Source of the DNA: Roseibium aestuarii
GTDB lineage: Bacteria; Pseudomonadota; Alphaproteobacteria; Rhizobiales; Stappiaceae
NCBI RefSeq assembly: GCF_008477545.1
Contig: NZ_VORA01000001.1
Location: forward strand, 1,612,001 to 1,676,000
Direction of reading: 5' to 3'
DNA: 64,000 nucleotides
Below are positions 1 to 9,429 of this stretch, in pieces (the first letter of the stretch is position 1; each line of letters opens with the position of its first letter). Made by a program: the position numbers and the translations under genes. The notes under the pieces are model-generated. The model was given only the letters and a program-made list of their open reading frames with translations. It was not told the origin of the DNA and did not search any database.

Positions 1-710
1 AGATCACGGGCAATCTCGGCATTCCGGTCGTCTTCAAGGCGTCCTTCGACAAGGCCAACCGCACCTCGCTCTCGGGCAAGCGCGGCGTCGGTCTCGATGA
101 GGGCCTGAAGATCTTCGCCGAAGTGAAGGAAACCTTCGGCATGCCGGTGCTAACCGACATCCACAACGAGGCGCAATGCGCTCCGGTGGCCGAAGTGGTC
201 GACATCCTGCAGATCCCGGCCTTCCTGTGCCGCCAGACGGATCTTCTGGTTGCTGCCGCCCGCACCGGCGCCGTGATCAACATCAAGAAGGGTCAGTTCC
301 TGGCCCCCTGGGACATGAAGAACGTTCTGGCCAAGGTGGTGGACAGCGGCAACTCCAACGTGCTGCTGACCGAGCGCGGCGCCAGCTTCGGCTACAACAC
401 CCTGGTGAGCGACATGCGGGCCCTGCCGATCATGGCCGAGACCGGCGCTCCGGTGGTCTTCGACGCGACCCATTCCGTGCAGCAGCCCGGTGGCCTCGGC
501 GGCTCCTCGGGCGGTGACCGCCGCATGGTGGCCGTGCTGGCCCGTGCGGCCGTGGCGGTCGGTGTCGGCGGCCTCTTCATGGAAACCCATCCGGATCCGG
601 ATGCTGCCCCCTCCGACGGCCCCAACATGGTGGCGCTGAAGGATCTGGGTGCGATCCTCAAGGAACTTCAGGCCATCGATCAGGTGGTCAAGGCGGCGCG
701 CAAGGGCTGA
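1..710 (+). CDS. kdsA: 3-deoxy-8-phosphooctulonate synthase (KDO-8-P synthase), 3' part
   Basis: This cytoplasmic enzyme condenses phosphoenolpyruvate with arabinose-5-phosphate to KDO-8-phosphate, the first committed step of KDO synthesis for lipopolysaccharide. The window opens inside the gene. The reading frame is open from base 3, and the first visible residues contain the family motif [12 protein letters not shown], which binds phosphoenolpyruvate. Downstream are the [10 protein letters not shown] segment, the [11 protein letters not shown] segment with its substrate-binding histidine, and [16 protein letters not shown] near the C-terminus, all typical of KdsA. Roughly the first 40 residues lie outside the window. 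Enolase follows on the same strand after about 120 bp with no obvious terminator between them, so the two may be co-transcribed; a kdsA-eno pair is common in alphaproteobacteria. Identification is firm; only the start is missing. Confidence 0.97.
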   Translation, partial: ITGNLGIPVVFKASFDKANRTSLSGKRGVGLDEGLKIFAEVKETFGMPVLTDIHNEAQCAPVAEVVDILQIPAFLCRQTDLLVAAARTGAVINIKKGQFLAPWDMKNVLAKVVDSGNSNVLLTERGASFGYNTLVSDMRALPIMAETGAPVVFDATHSVQQPGGLGGSSGGDRRMVAVLARAAVAVGVGGLFMETHPDPDAAPSDGPNMVALKDLGAILKELQAIDQVVKAARKG

Positions 711-826
711 GGCCCGGCAGACCGGAAAATGACAGGGGCCGCTCCCGCGCTGGCGGGCAACCGGTGGTCCCGATACTGGGAGAAACAGGGCTCCTTCCTC
801 TCATTGGGGCCCTCTTGAAGGAGTAG

Positions 827-2104
<1,278 letters not shown>

Positions 2105-2130
2105 CCCCTGCGATCAACCGCTGACGAATG

Positions 2131-2158
2131 AAAAAGGCCGCCCCTGGGGCGGCCTTTT
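2131..2158 (+). terminator. rho-independent terminator after eno, probably bidirectional
   Basis: The stem AAAAGGCCGCC pairs with GGCGGCCTTTT around a short CCTGG loop, flanked by an A-tract on the left and a T-tract on the right. The symmetry lets it stop transcription from eno on the + strand and from the DsbA-like gene on the - strand, whose stop codon is about 35 bp away. Confidence 0.9.
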
Positions 2159-2191
2159 GCGTTTCAGCTTATCGATGGTCTGCGTGCGCGA

Positions 2192-2866
2192 TCAGGACAG
2201 GCTGTCCTCGGGCACGAAGCTGCGGGTCTCGCGCGCATGCATGATGGCGGCGGCCAGTGTCTCCGGCGCCTCGGCGCCATTCACGACGAAGCGTCCGTCG
2301 ATGACGAAGCAGGGCACGCCGGTCACACCCATTAGCCGGGCCCGGTCCACCTGATGCTCGATCTTGTCCAGATCGGAATCGGTTTCTAGAAGCTGCTCCA
2401 CCAGATCCGCCTGCATGCCGGCCTTCTCGGCGATGGCGACCAGGGTTTCGGACTTGGACAGATCCGCGCCGTCTTCGAAATAAGCCTTGAACAGCAGATC
2501 GACCACCTCGTCCTGAAGTCCGTCGGCGCGCGCCCAGAGGATCAGCCGGTGGCAGTCCTTGGTGTTGGGCGACACCTCGATCCGGTCGAAGGCGAACGGA
2601 ATGCCGGTTTCCCGGCCCACTTCGCTGATGTGATCGTAGATGGAGCGGGCATTGGCGCGGCCACCGAACTTCTCGTTCAGATAGGTGGCGCGGTCCTTGC
2701 CTTCCTTCGGCAGGGAGGGGTCGAGCTGATAGGGGTGCCAGCCGACCTGGACGGTGACATCCGGCAGACGGGCGATGGCGGCCTCCAGACGGCGCTTGCC
2801 GATGTAGCACCAGGGGCACATGACGTCGGAAATCACGTCGACTGTGAGGGCGGGTTCGTCGGCCAT
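2192..2866 (-). CDS. DsbA-family (FrnE-like) thioredoxin-fold oxidoreductase
   Basis: A 224-residue thioredoxin-fold protein of the FrnE branch of the DsbA family, thought to act as a cytoplasmic disulfide or glutathione-dependent oxidoreductase. The active site is CPWC within DVMCPWCYIGKRRLE near residue 20, and no signal peptide precedes it. The GWHPYQLDPSLP segment, the all-helical insertion and the C-terminal GVTGVPCFVIDGRF, with the cis-proline loop (GVP) and a further cysteine, match the family. The start is supported by AAGGAGA eight bases upstream of the ATG. It is a single gene between the eno terminator and an unrelated regulator gene, and transcription converges on eno. Its physiological substrate cannot be read from the sequence; FrnE in Deinococcus is associated with oxidative stress tolerance. 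Confidence 0.88.
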   Translation of the reverse strand: MADEPALTVDVISDVMCPWCYIGKRRLEAAIARLPDVTVQVGWHPYQLDPSLPKEGKDRATYLNEKFGGRANARSIYDHISEVGRETGIPFAFDRIEVSPNTKDCHRLILWARADGLQDEVVDLLFKAYFEDGADLSKSETLVAIAEKAGMQADLVEQLLETDSDLDKIEHQVDRARLMGVTGVPCFVIDGRFVVNGAEAPETLAAAIMHARETRSFVPEDSLS

Positions 2867-2956
2867 GTGCCGTCTCCTTGATCCTGCGATGAAAGGACAA
2901 GGTAGGGCCCGGCGCGAGCGCCGTAAAGCGGGAGAGACCCTTGCGTCACAGGATTG

Positions 2957-4207
2957 TCAGAGGCGCGTGGTGCCGAGGATGGCGCCGATGCGGCTCTTCA
3001 GACGTTCAAGCCCGCGCGCGCTCTTGACCACGGCGACCGGGCCCTGACCTTCCACGAGACAGACGAGATCTTCCTCGCGGCTGGTGGCCAGTGCGATGGA
3101 GAGGAGGGTTTCCTCCAGATCGGCGGCGAGGGTCAGATTGCCGGAGGCTGCCCCGAAGCTGCGGGCGTCCATGCGCAGCTGATAGGGCTTGAGGCCCCTG
3201 CGGGCGAGAGCCTCTGCGGTGAGCGCAAGGTAGGTTTCAAAGCGGTCGACGGAGAGGCCGCCGCCCCGCATCTGACGCAGCACGTGATAATGGGTTTCCG
3301 CCAGCACCCGGTCCGCCAGACGGCGGCGCTTGCCCTGGCGGATCGCCACGCTCAGCCGGTGGCCGAGAGACTGGGGCAGGATCGGCGGGCAGACCACGTC
3401 TGTGGCGCCGGCGCGCAGCAGCAGGGCGGCATCGGCCGCGGTTTCGGCCAGAACAAGCACGGGCAGGGCAGAAAAGCGGCTGTCCATGCGCAGGCGATGC
3501 AGGCTTTCCAGCGCCTCGCCGAAGGGCTGGTCGATCACCACCGCGTCGAAGGCCCGGTGTTCGAGGAAATCCTCGCCGATGGTCTGGTTGAAGGCGCCGA
3601 CCACCTGTCCGGCGCGCGGTCCAGCGGCCTGGAGTTCAAGGAACCTGCCGCTGACACCGATCACCAGCAGCCCGCTCTGGCCGGTCAGCCGCGGCGAGAC
3701 CCCGTAGCCGGCCTGGCGGCCGAAGACCTTGCGGCGGATGCGCGCCTCCTCAGAGCGCAGGAGCGATCGCTGCAGGTTGCAGACAAGGGCGAAGAGCACG
3801 TCGGCTGGCGCAGTGGCGTCCACGATGGCGGTCGGGCGCAGGCTGCGCAGGCAGAGGTCGAAGCCCTTCTCCGTCACCGGTTCGCCGAGGAGTACGAGAG
3901 GCACTTCCGCCGAAAGGCCAGTCACCATATTCCGCAGGGCGGGAGCGAGCCTTGCGCCGACAGGGGTGTCGAGAAACGCCCCTGCAAGAAGGATGGCGGT
4001 GGGCAGCGGGCCGCCGGAGAGTGCCGGGAAAGAGCTTGCGGATTCGGTGTCCCCGGCAAGGCTGGCCGCCAGATCGGCCGAGGGCAGAATGTCCGCCAGA
4101 AGCGGGGACGCGCCGGGAATGCCGAAGGCCGTCAGCTGTCCGGCGGCAGGATCAAGTCCCGCGTGCCAGAGAGGGCCATGCCAGGAAAGGGAAACATCAA
4201 GATCCAT
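2957..4207 (-). CDS. degenerate PleD-like protein (receiver-receiver-GGDEF remnants)
   Basis: I do not recognise a named family. The 416-residue protein has the layout of PleD with every active site eroded. Residues about 30-150 end like a receiver domain. Residues about 175-300 form a second receiver-like unit with the FDAVVID strand, in which the aspartate is retained, an LPVLVLAE strand, and GATDVVCPPI where a normal receiver has a lysine before the proline. The last 110 residues follow the GGDEF-domain pattern but show VEGQG where GGDEF should be. No membrane segment or signal peptide is visible. It lies in a - strand run with the next gene upstream, separated by 156 bp. I infer a non-catalytic scaffold or sensor descended from a diguanylate cyclase response regulator. 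The domain assignment is by eye and would need profile searches. Confidence 0.55.
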   Translation of the reverse strand: MDLDVSLSWHGPLWHAGLDPAAGQLTAFGIPGASPLLADILPSADLAASLAGDTESASSFPALSGGPLPTAILLAGAFLDTPVGARLAPALRNMVTGLSAEVPLVLLGEPVTEKGFDLCLRSLRPTAIVDATAPADVLFALVCNLQRSLLRSEEARIRRKVFGRQAGYGVSPRLTGQSGLLVIGVSGRFLELQAAGPRAGQVVGAFNQTIGEDFLEHRAFDAVVIDQPFGEALESLHRLRMDSRFSALPVLVLAETAADAALLLRAGATDVVCPPILPQSLGHRLSVAIRQGKRRRLADRVLAETHYHVLRQMRGGGLSVDRFETYLALTAEALARRGLKPYQLRMDARSFGAASGNLTLAADLEETLLSIALATSREEDLVCLVEGQGPVAVVKSARGLERLKSRIGAILGTTRL

Positions 4208-4363
4208 GACGGGCGGTCGACATTCGCAAGGAGATCAGGTCCGCCGTGCTGCGGACCGGGAAAGCCCGGGCGCAGCCAGCGGGCCATGAAGGGGAACGAG
4301 ACGGGCAGGGAGATTCCCGGCGCGCGTGGGGGCGATCCGGTCACCTGCCTGTCCGTGAGGGTG

Positions 4364-6004
4364 TCAGGCCACCTTGGCGGGCAGCCGCTGGGTGCGCAGG
4401 GTCAGGCGCGTGCGATCAACGGCACCGGTTCCAAGCCGGGGCAAGGACTGGAGCACCAGCACCCGGTGGGGGAGGGCTGCCAGATCGATGCCCTGGGTAT
4501 CCAGCCAGGCAAAGAAGGCTTTCGCATCCGGAATGCGGCCCGGAGCAGGCACCACGGCGGCATAGAGGCGGGCGCCAAGAACCTCGTCTTCCACCAGGAA
4601 GGCGGCGGCCTCGGCAATGTCCGGGTAGCTGGAATAAAGCGCATCGATGGCCGTCAGGTCGCCGATGCCCGGTGCGGTCTGGCCCGGAATGCCGAAGCCA
4701 TGCAGGGACTTGCCGTCCCAGTCGGGCTTGACGATGGTCTCCAGTCCGTCCCCGGGCGCCGCGCGGGCCGGCAGACCGGCATCGGCCTCGGAGCCCGCGC
4801 CCTGGGACCAGGTGAGTCCCGGAACCATGGCGCCACGGAAGGTCATGCGCTCGCCCAGACCGTCTTCCCGGTCGGTCAGTTCGATGTCGAGAAGGGCTGG
4901 CCCGCTTTCACGCCCCGCTGACCCGTACTGCTTTCCCGGCGGGAAGCGCTCCGGGATCCCGGACTCCGGGCGCTTCTGCGCCACCAGCGCGAATTCGTCG
5001 GCAATATGCAGGTCGACGATGCCGTGCCGGGCCACATGGGCACCCGGGCGCGGCGAGGCCACGTTCCACGCGGCCAGAATGGTGTTGGGATGGATCAGGG
5101 CCCGGTCCAGGGTTGCCGTCAGCGGCCCGGGTGCCAGAATGAGGTTCGCCTGAACGGCGCGGGCGTGATCCGCCATGCGCTTCAGGGAGGTCGGATGGTG
5201 GAGATGCAGCGTGCCGCCGGTCAGCAGCCAGGGCATCAGCCCGGCGCCGAGCCCGGTCAGGCCGCTGAAGGAATAGGGCACCAGAAGCTGCGGGGCTTCG
5301 GGAAGGTCCATCTCGCGCAGGATCGCCTGACCGGAGGCCATCCAGTGGTTGTGGCTGCGGGTCAGCGGCTGGCTTTCGGCACCGCTCCGGGTCCACGACA
5401 GCGTCGCGATGTGATCAGGAGCCGCCTGTCGGTCGGAGGGGGGCAGCAGCAGGTCGTCGCCGGCTTCCTCCAGCATGGCGCCAAGTTCGATCAGCCCGTC
5501 CGGGATCTCGTGGCCGAGACCGAAGACGAATCGCAGGGAGAAGAGATCGGCGGCCACGTCACGGGCGGCATTGGCCACCATGCGCGTCTCGACCCTGTCG
5601 GCGGCCACAAACCCCTTGGCGCCGATGGAGTTGAGGGCGGCAAGCACGTTCTTCTGGCGCCAGTGGAGCGGAAGCGGCGTGATCACCAGATCGGCGCGCA
5701 GTGCCGCGAGGAAAGCAATGACCGTGTCCACCGTATTGGGCGCCTGCAGGCCGATTACGTGGTCGGCCGCGAGGCCGATGGCACGGAAGAAGCCCGCAAG
5801 CTGCTCGATTTCCCGATCCGCCTGGGCATAGGTGAGCTGGCGGCCCTTGCCGCCGGTCCATTCGGCCCGGTCCGGGGCGTCCACCAGGGCCAGACGGTCC
5901 GGGGCGGCCTCTGCGGTGCGCTTGAAGAGCTGGTCGATCGTGAGATCCGACCATGCGCCCTGGCGCTTGAAGGTGTCTGCGAGAGTGTCCGATACGGCTT
6001 TCAT
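4364..6004 (-). CDS. AMP-dependent synthetase/ligase-fold protein with degenerate active site
   Basis: A 546-residue protein with the overall course of acyl-CoA synthetases (ANL superfamily): an N-terminal RTAEAAPDRLALVDAP segment, QLTYAQADREIEQLAGFF, GLQAPNTVDTVIAFLAAL, and a C-terminal SLPRLGTGAVDRTRL. The expected ATP-binding loop (TSGTTGxPKG) is replaced around residues 203-217 by SWTRSGAESQPLTRS, and the C-terminal GK(I/V)DR lysine that performs adenylation is absent (GAVDR). The ATG at 6004 was chosen because the protein matches the family only from MKAVSDTLADTF onward; the 60 codons upstream are arginine- and proline-rich without family similarity. The stop codon of a YejA-like binding-protein gene lies 55 bp upstream on the same strand, so they may form an operon. 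I infer a non-catalytic or altered enzyme; the substrate is unknown. Confidence 0.72.
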   Translation of the reverse strand: MKAVSDTLADTFKRQGAWSDLTIDQLFKRTAEAAPDRLALVDAPDRAEWTGGKGRQLTYAQADREIEQLAGFFRAIGLAADHVIGLQAPNTVDTVIAFLAALRADLVITPLPLHWRQKNVLAALNSIGAKGFVAADRVETRMVANAARDVAADLFSLRFVFGLGHEIPDGLIELGAMLEEAGDDLLLPPSDRQAAPDHIATLSWTRSGAESQPLTRSHNHWMASGQAILREMDLPEAPQLLVPYSFSGLTGLGAGLMPWLLTGGTLHLHHPTSLKRMADHARAVQANLILAPGPLTATLDRALIHPNTILAAWNVASPRPGAHVARHGIVDLHIADEFALVAQKRPESGIPERFPPGKQYGSAGRESGPALLDIELTDREDGLGERMTFRGAMVPGLTWSQGAGSEADAGLPARAAPGDGLETIVKPDWDGKSLHGFGIPGQTAPGIGDLTAIDALYSSYPDIAEAAAFLVEDEVLGARLYAAVVPAPGRIPDAKAFFAWLDTQGIDLAALPHRVLVLQSLPRLGTGAVDRTRLTLRTQRLPAKVA

Positions 6005-6059
6005 GGATGTCTTCCAGTGGCCTGAATGTGATGGATCGGGTCGGGGGTGGCGGCGCGGA

Positions 6060-7943
6060 TCAGCGCGCCTCCTCCGACCACCAGGTGTCGTATTGGTGTC
6101 CGTAGAGCGGTGCGGTCTGCGGGCCCGCCACGCGGGTCCAGCGGCCGAGCCACTCGCTGCCGGTGTGGAACAGGGGCACCGCATAGGCGCCGGAGATCAG
6201 CACCCGGTCGAAGGCGCGCACGGCGGAGACGAAGTCTTCCTTGCTGCGGGCGGCAACGATGGCGTCGATCAGGGCGTCGATTGCGGGATCCTTGGCGCCG
6301 ACGATGTTGAAGGAGCCCTCGGCGTCGGCGGAGGCTGAGCCCCAGCGGCCATATTGCTCGCTGCCCGGGGAGAGCGAGGCCACCCAGACATTGAAGACCA
6401 TGTCGAAGTCGCGCTTGATGCGGCGGTCCTCGAACTGGGCCGGGTCGACCGTGCGGACCGACACCTCGATGCCGAGCAGGGCCAGGCTGCGCTTGTAGGC
6501 GAGCGCCAGCTTTTCCTCGTCCTCGTTCTTGGTCAGGATCTCGAAGGCCAGCGCCTCGCCGGTCGCCTCCTTCACCAGCTTGCGGTCCTTCACCGCGTAG
6601 CCGGCGTCCTTCAGCAGGGCGAGGGCAGCCCCCATGACCTTGCGGTCACGGCCGGAGCCGTCGGCCTGTGCCGGACGCCAGGAACCGTCCATCACGGCTG
6701 GGTCAACCGCGTCGGGGAAGGGCGCCAGAAGCGCCTTTTCGCGCGCGTCTGCGGCTACACCGATGGAGGAGAGTTCCGATCCGTCCCAGTAGCCGGAGGT
6801 ACGGCTGTAGAGGTCGAAGTAGATGTTCTTGTTCACCCATTCGAAGTCGAAGAGCATGGAGAGCGCCTGGCGCACCTTGCGGTCGGCCAGTTGCGGGCGG
6901 CGGGTGTTGAAGGCGATGCCGCGCATGTTGGCCGGTGTGCCGAGGGTGATCTCGTCCTTCACCACCTTGCCGTCCTGGAAGGCGGGGAAGTCGAAGCCGG
7001 TCATCCAGCGCACCGGGTCATTGAACTGCAGCACGTCGACCAGACCTTTCTTGAAGGCTTCCTGCAGGGTCGTTTCGTCGCGGAAATAGTCGATGCGGAT
7101 CTCGTCGAAATTGTCGAAGCCGCGCTTTACCGGCAGATCCTTGGCCCAGTAATCCGGGTTCTTGCGATAGACGACCCGCTTGCCCGGATCGATTTCGGCG
7201 AAGACATAGGGGCCGGAGCCGATCGGCGGGGTCAGGGTGGACTTGTCGAAGGTCTCCGCATCCGTGTGGGCCTTGGAGAAGATCGGCGCCATGGCGACGA
7301 GCAGCGGCAGCTCGCGGTTCTCGCCATTCTCGAAGTTCAGGCGAATCGTCCGCTCTGCCGGATAGTCCTTGGAGACGATCTTGGCGTACCAGTTGCGATA
7401 GGGCGGACGGCCCTTGTCGCGGATGATGTCGAGGGAAAAGGCCACGTCCTCGACGGTCACCGGCGAGCCATCGGAGAATTTTGCCCGCGGGTCGAGGGTG
7501 AATTCGATCCAGTCCCGGCTGTCGGGCATGCGCACGCTTTCAGCCAGATGGGCATAGAGCGTGAAGGCCTCGCCGTTGGACCGGGTCATGAGGCTTTCAA
7601 TCACGTTGCTGCCGAACTCGCGCTCCTTCATGCCACGGGCGCTGGTCCAGCCGCCCTGGACGATGAAGGAGTTCAGGCTGTCGAAGGTGCCCTGCACCCC
7701 GAGCTTCAGGACGCCGCCCTTGGGCGCATCCGGATTGGCATAGGGGAAATGGCTGAAATCGGGGCCGAGCGCCGGTTCCCCGTGCATGGCGATGGCATGC
7801 ACCGCGGGAACGTCGTCCTGCGCTGTCGCGGGCGGGATTTCGGCTGCGATCGCCCACAGAAAAAGCGAGCCGGCGCACACTCCGCCCCCGATGCGTTTTG
7901 CAAGGGATCTTGCTCTGGATGCGGAGGAAGGGGAGTTCACCAT
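6060..7943 (-). CDS. YejA-like extracellular solute-binding protein, family 5 (peptide ABC transporter)
   Basis: A 627-residue periplasmic binding protein of family 5 (SBP_bac_5), which captures oligopeptides for an ABC importer; its length and course fit YejA-type proteins. An N-terminal basic and hydrophobic stretch ending near AIAAEIPPATAQ (residue about 42) is a signal peptide. HGEPALGPDFSHFPYANPD followed by APKGG is a hallmark of the YejA branch, and FNTRRPQLADRKVRQALS plus FDFEWVNKNIYF lie in the peptide-binding lobe. The usual partner genes (two permeases and an ATPase, yejB/E/F) are not adjacent, so the rest of the transporter is elsewhere or this copy serves another complex. Translation signals before ATG 7943 are weak. 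The gene precedes the degenerate ligase gene on the same strand and diverges from the IalB gene. Confidence 0.85.
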   Translation of the reverse strand: MVNSPSSASRARSLAKRIGGGVCAGSLFLWAIAAEIPPATAQDDVPAVHAIAMHGEPALGPDFSHFPYANPDAPKGGVLKLGVQGTFDSLNSFIVQGGWTSARGMKEREFGSNVIESLMTRSNGEAFTLYAHLAESVRMPDSRDWIEFTLDPRAKFSDGSPVTVEDVAFSLDIIRDKGRPPYRNWYAKIVSKDYPAERTIRLNFENGENRELPLLVAMAPIFSKAHTDAETFDKSTLTPPIGSGPYVFAEIDPGKRVVYRKNPDYWAKDLPVKRGFDNFDEIRIDYFRDETTLQEAFKKGLVDVLQFNDPVRWMTGFDFPAFQDGKVVKDEITLGTPANMRGIAFNTRRPQLADRKVRQALSMLFDFEWVNKNIYFDLYSRTSGYWDGSELSSIGVAADAREKALLAPFPDAVDPAVMDGSWRPAQADGSGRDRKVMGAALALLKDAGYAVKDRKLVKEATGEALAFEILTKNEDEEKLALAYKRSLALLGIEVSVRTVDPAQFEDRRIKRDFDMVFNVWVASLSPGSEQYGRWGSASADAEGSFNIVGAKDPAIDALIDAIVAARSKEDFVSAVRAFDRVLISGAYAVPLFHTGSEWLGRWTRVAGPQTAPLYGHQYDTWWSEEAR

Positions 7944-8226
7944 GAAGGATGCCTGGATCGCTTGAAAGGACTTGATTCCGGCCGAATCCTACCACACCTG
8001 CAGGAAAGACCGATTGCTCCAGACTGTTAAGGATTTTGGTTACCCAACCTTTAACGGAAACCGTCAAGTCCCAGGGGATGCGTTGCAGGAACGTCACCAT
8101 GTCGCCCTAATCGTAACGCAACCAGACATGAGACGAGAAACCGGCGTTGGCGGCCTTGAAGTTGCAGCGGAGATGCCGCAGAACAGCGGCAGTCGACCGC
8201 ACCCTTGAAGATTGAGGATGGTTCAA

Positions 8227-8841
8227 ATGCAAAAGTATGTTGGCAGAGGATTGATCGGAGCGGCCTTCGCCGCCCTTGCGATCTCCTCGCTTGCGGGCAC
8301 CGCTCCGGCCCGGGCTCAGGAAGCCCAGAGCCCGTGGGTGAAGGTCTGCAATGTGGATCCGAAGGTCGGCAAGGAAATCTGCCTGATCACCCAGGAGCTG
8401 CGCACCAACACCGGACAATTCCTGTCCTCCGTCGCCGTGCGCGAGATCGAGGGTGAGGGCCGCAAGACCCTGCTCGTCGCCGTGCCCACCGGCATGCTGA
8501 TCCAGCCGGGCCTGCGCGTCCAGGTTGACCAGGGCAAGCAGGCTCAGGCCAAGTACGGCATCTGCTTCCCCAACGCCTGCTATTCCGAGCTGGTGATCGA
8601 CGATGCCTTCATTGCTTCCATGAAGCAGGGCGGCAAGCTGATCCTGACCACGCTGAACCAGCAGGCCAAGCCGATCCCGATGGAACTGACCCTGTCCGGT
8701 TTCACCAAGGTCTATGACGGCGAGCCGATGGACGTGGCCGAGCTGCAGAAGCGCAACGAGGAACTCCAGGCCGAGCTGCAGAAGCGGGCCCAGGAAGAGC
8801 GCCAGAAGCTGATCGACGCCCAGAAGGCGGCCGGCAACTAA
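8227..8841 (+). CDS. invasion-associated locus B (IalB) family periplasmic protein
   Basis: A 204-residue secreted protein of the IalB family, named from Bartonella but widespread in alphaproteobacteria and of unsettled function. A signal peptide (GLIGAAFAALAISSLAGTAPARA) is followed by a mature part with the family pattern WVKVCNV, EICLITQE and YGICFPNACYSE; the paired cysteines probably form disulfides. The last 40 residues (ELQKRNEELQAEL onward) are a charged heptad-like coiled coil. Possible starts are TTG 8212, ATG 8218 and ATG 8227; GAGG at 8214-8217 gives 8227 the best spacing, and the signal peptide reads well from there. The gene is monocistronic, with a 283-bp upstream region shared with the divergent YejA-like gene and a strong terminator downstream. 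Confidence 0.87.
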   Translation: MQKYVGRGLIGAAFAALAISSLAGTAPARAQEAQSPWVKVCNVDPKVGKEICLITQELRTNTGQFLSSVAVREIEGEGRKTLLVAVPTGMLIQPGLRVQVDQGKQAQAKYGICFPNACYSELVIDDAFIASMKQGGKLILTTLNQQAKPIPMELTLSGFTKVYDGEPMDVAELQKRNEELQAELQKRAQEERQKLIDAQKAAGN

Positions 8842-8905
8842 GCTTTCCTCCGGGCCCTTGCGGCCCGGATCCCTGACCGTCTCGGGCGGTCGGTATCCGT
8901 TGACG

Positions 8906-8942
8906 AAAAAGGCGCGGTGGCCATGGGCCCCGCGCCTTTTTT
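8906..8942 (+). terminator. rho-independent terminator after the IalB-family gene
   Basis: GGCGCGG (8911-8917) pairs with CCGCGCC (8930-8936), with further pairing of TGGCC/GGGCC inside the loop. The stem is preceded by five A and followed by six T. The symmetric A/T tails suggest it also ends the weakly separated hspQ transcript arriving from the other strand. Confidence 0.9.
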
Positions 8943-8998
8943 CATGGGCTGAACTGGGGTTGATCTGGGGCTGATCTGGCCGCAAGAGCCTCGATCGC

Positions 8999-9322
8999 CT
9001 AGTGCATGTCCACGTCCTTGGGGCGGTAGGAGCCATCCGACTGCTCGTCGAAGATCTCGGCCACCTGCGGGTGACGGATCGGTTCGCCGGTCACGTCAGG
9101 CACGAGGTTCTGCTCGCTCACATAGGCGACGTATTCCGTCTCCTCGTTTTCCGCCAGCAGATGATAGAAGGGCTGATCCCGGACCGGGCGCACATCCTCG
9201 GGAATGGCGTTCCACCATTCCTCGGTGTTGGAGAAGGTGGGGTCCACATCGAAGATCACGCCGCGAAACGGATAGACCCGGTGCCGGACCACCTGACCGA
9301 TGTTGAATTTTGCCGTACGCAT
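8999..9322 (-). CDS. hspQ: heat shock protein HspQ (hemimethylated DNA-binding YccV family)
   Basis: A 107-residue HspQ/YccV protein. In enterobacteria HspQ is heat-induced, binds hemimethylated DNA at oriC, and is a specificity-enhancing factor for Lon protease. The sequence shows the family core: KFNIGQVVRHRVYPFRGVIF at the N-terminus, FSNTEEWW, then RDQPFYHLLAENEETEYVAY and VSEQNL in the middle. The ATG at 9322 was chosen because the family begins there; 30 further in-frame codons upstream have no family similarity. It is monocistronic: upstream is an inverted repeat and the end of the malyl-CoA-lyase-like gene, downstream the IalB terminator. Confidence 0.92.
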   Translation of the reverse strand: MRTAKFNIGQVVRHRVYPFRGVIFDVDPTFSNTEEWWNAIPEDVRPVRDQPFYHLLAENEETEYVAYVSEQNLVPDVTGEPIRHPQVAEIFDEQSDGSYRPKDVDMH

Positions 9323-9369
9323 AACCTGAGTTCCCGACCTTTGCGGTGTTTCTTCCGAATTAAGGTCTC

Positions 9370-9397
9370 GTGCGGCGGCTGACAAGGGCCGCCGCAC
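9370..9397. repeat. perfect inverted repeat between the lyase-like gene and hspQ
   Basis: GTGCGGCGGC (9370-9379) and GCCGCCGCAC (9388-9397) are perfect 10-bp arms around an 8-nt loop. It lies 33 bp past the stop codon of the lyase-like gene on the - strand and 48 bp before the hspQ start. There is no clear U-tract on either side, so it may be a weak terminator or an mRNA-protecting hairpin for the lyase transcript. Confidence 0.6.
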
Positions 9398-9429
9398 GCC
9401 TGATGTGCCCACTTATACGGCAAAGGGTT

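Noticed and set aside
2954..4921. 655-codon + strand frame opposite the PleD-like gene and the ligase-like gene
   Set aside because: It runs across two - strand genes and the gap between them, is rich in glycine and arginine, and has no recognisable motif.
8026..8055. Imperfect inverted repeat GTTAAGG...CCTTTAAC before the IalB-family gene
   Set aside because: The arms need gaps to pair and the site does not match a known operator; too weak to annotate.
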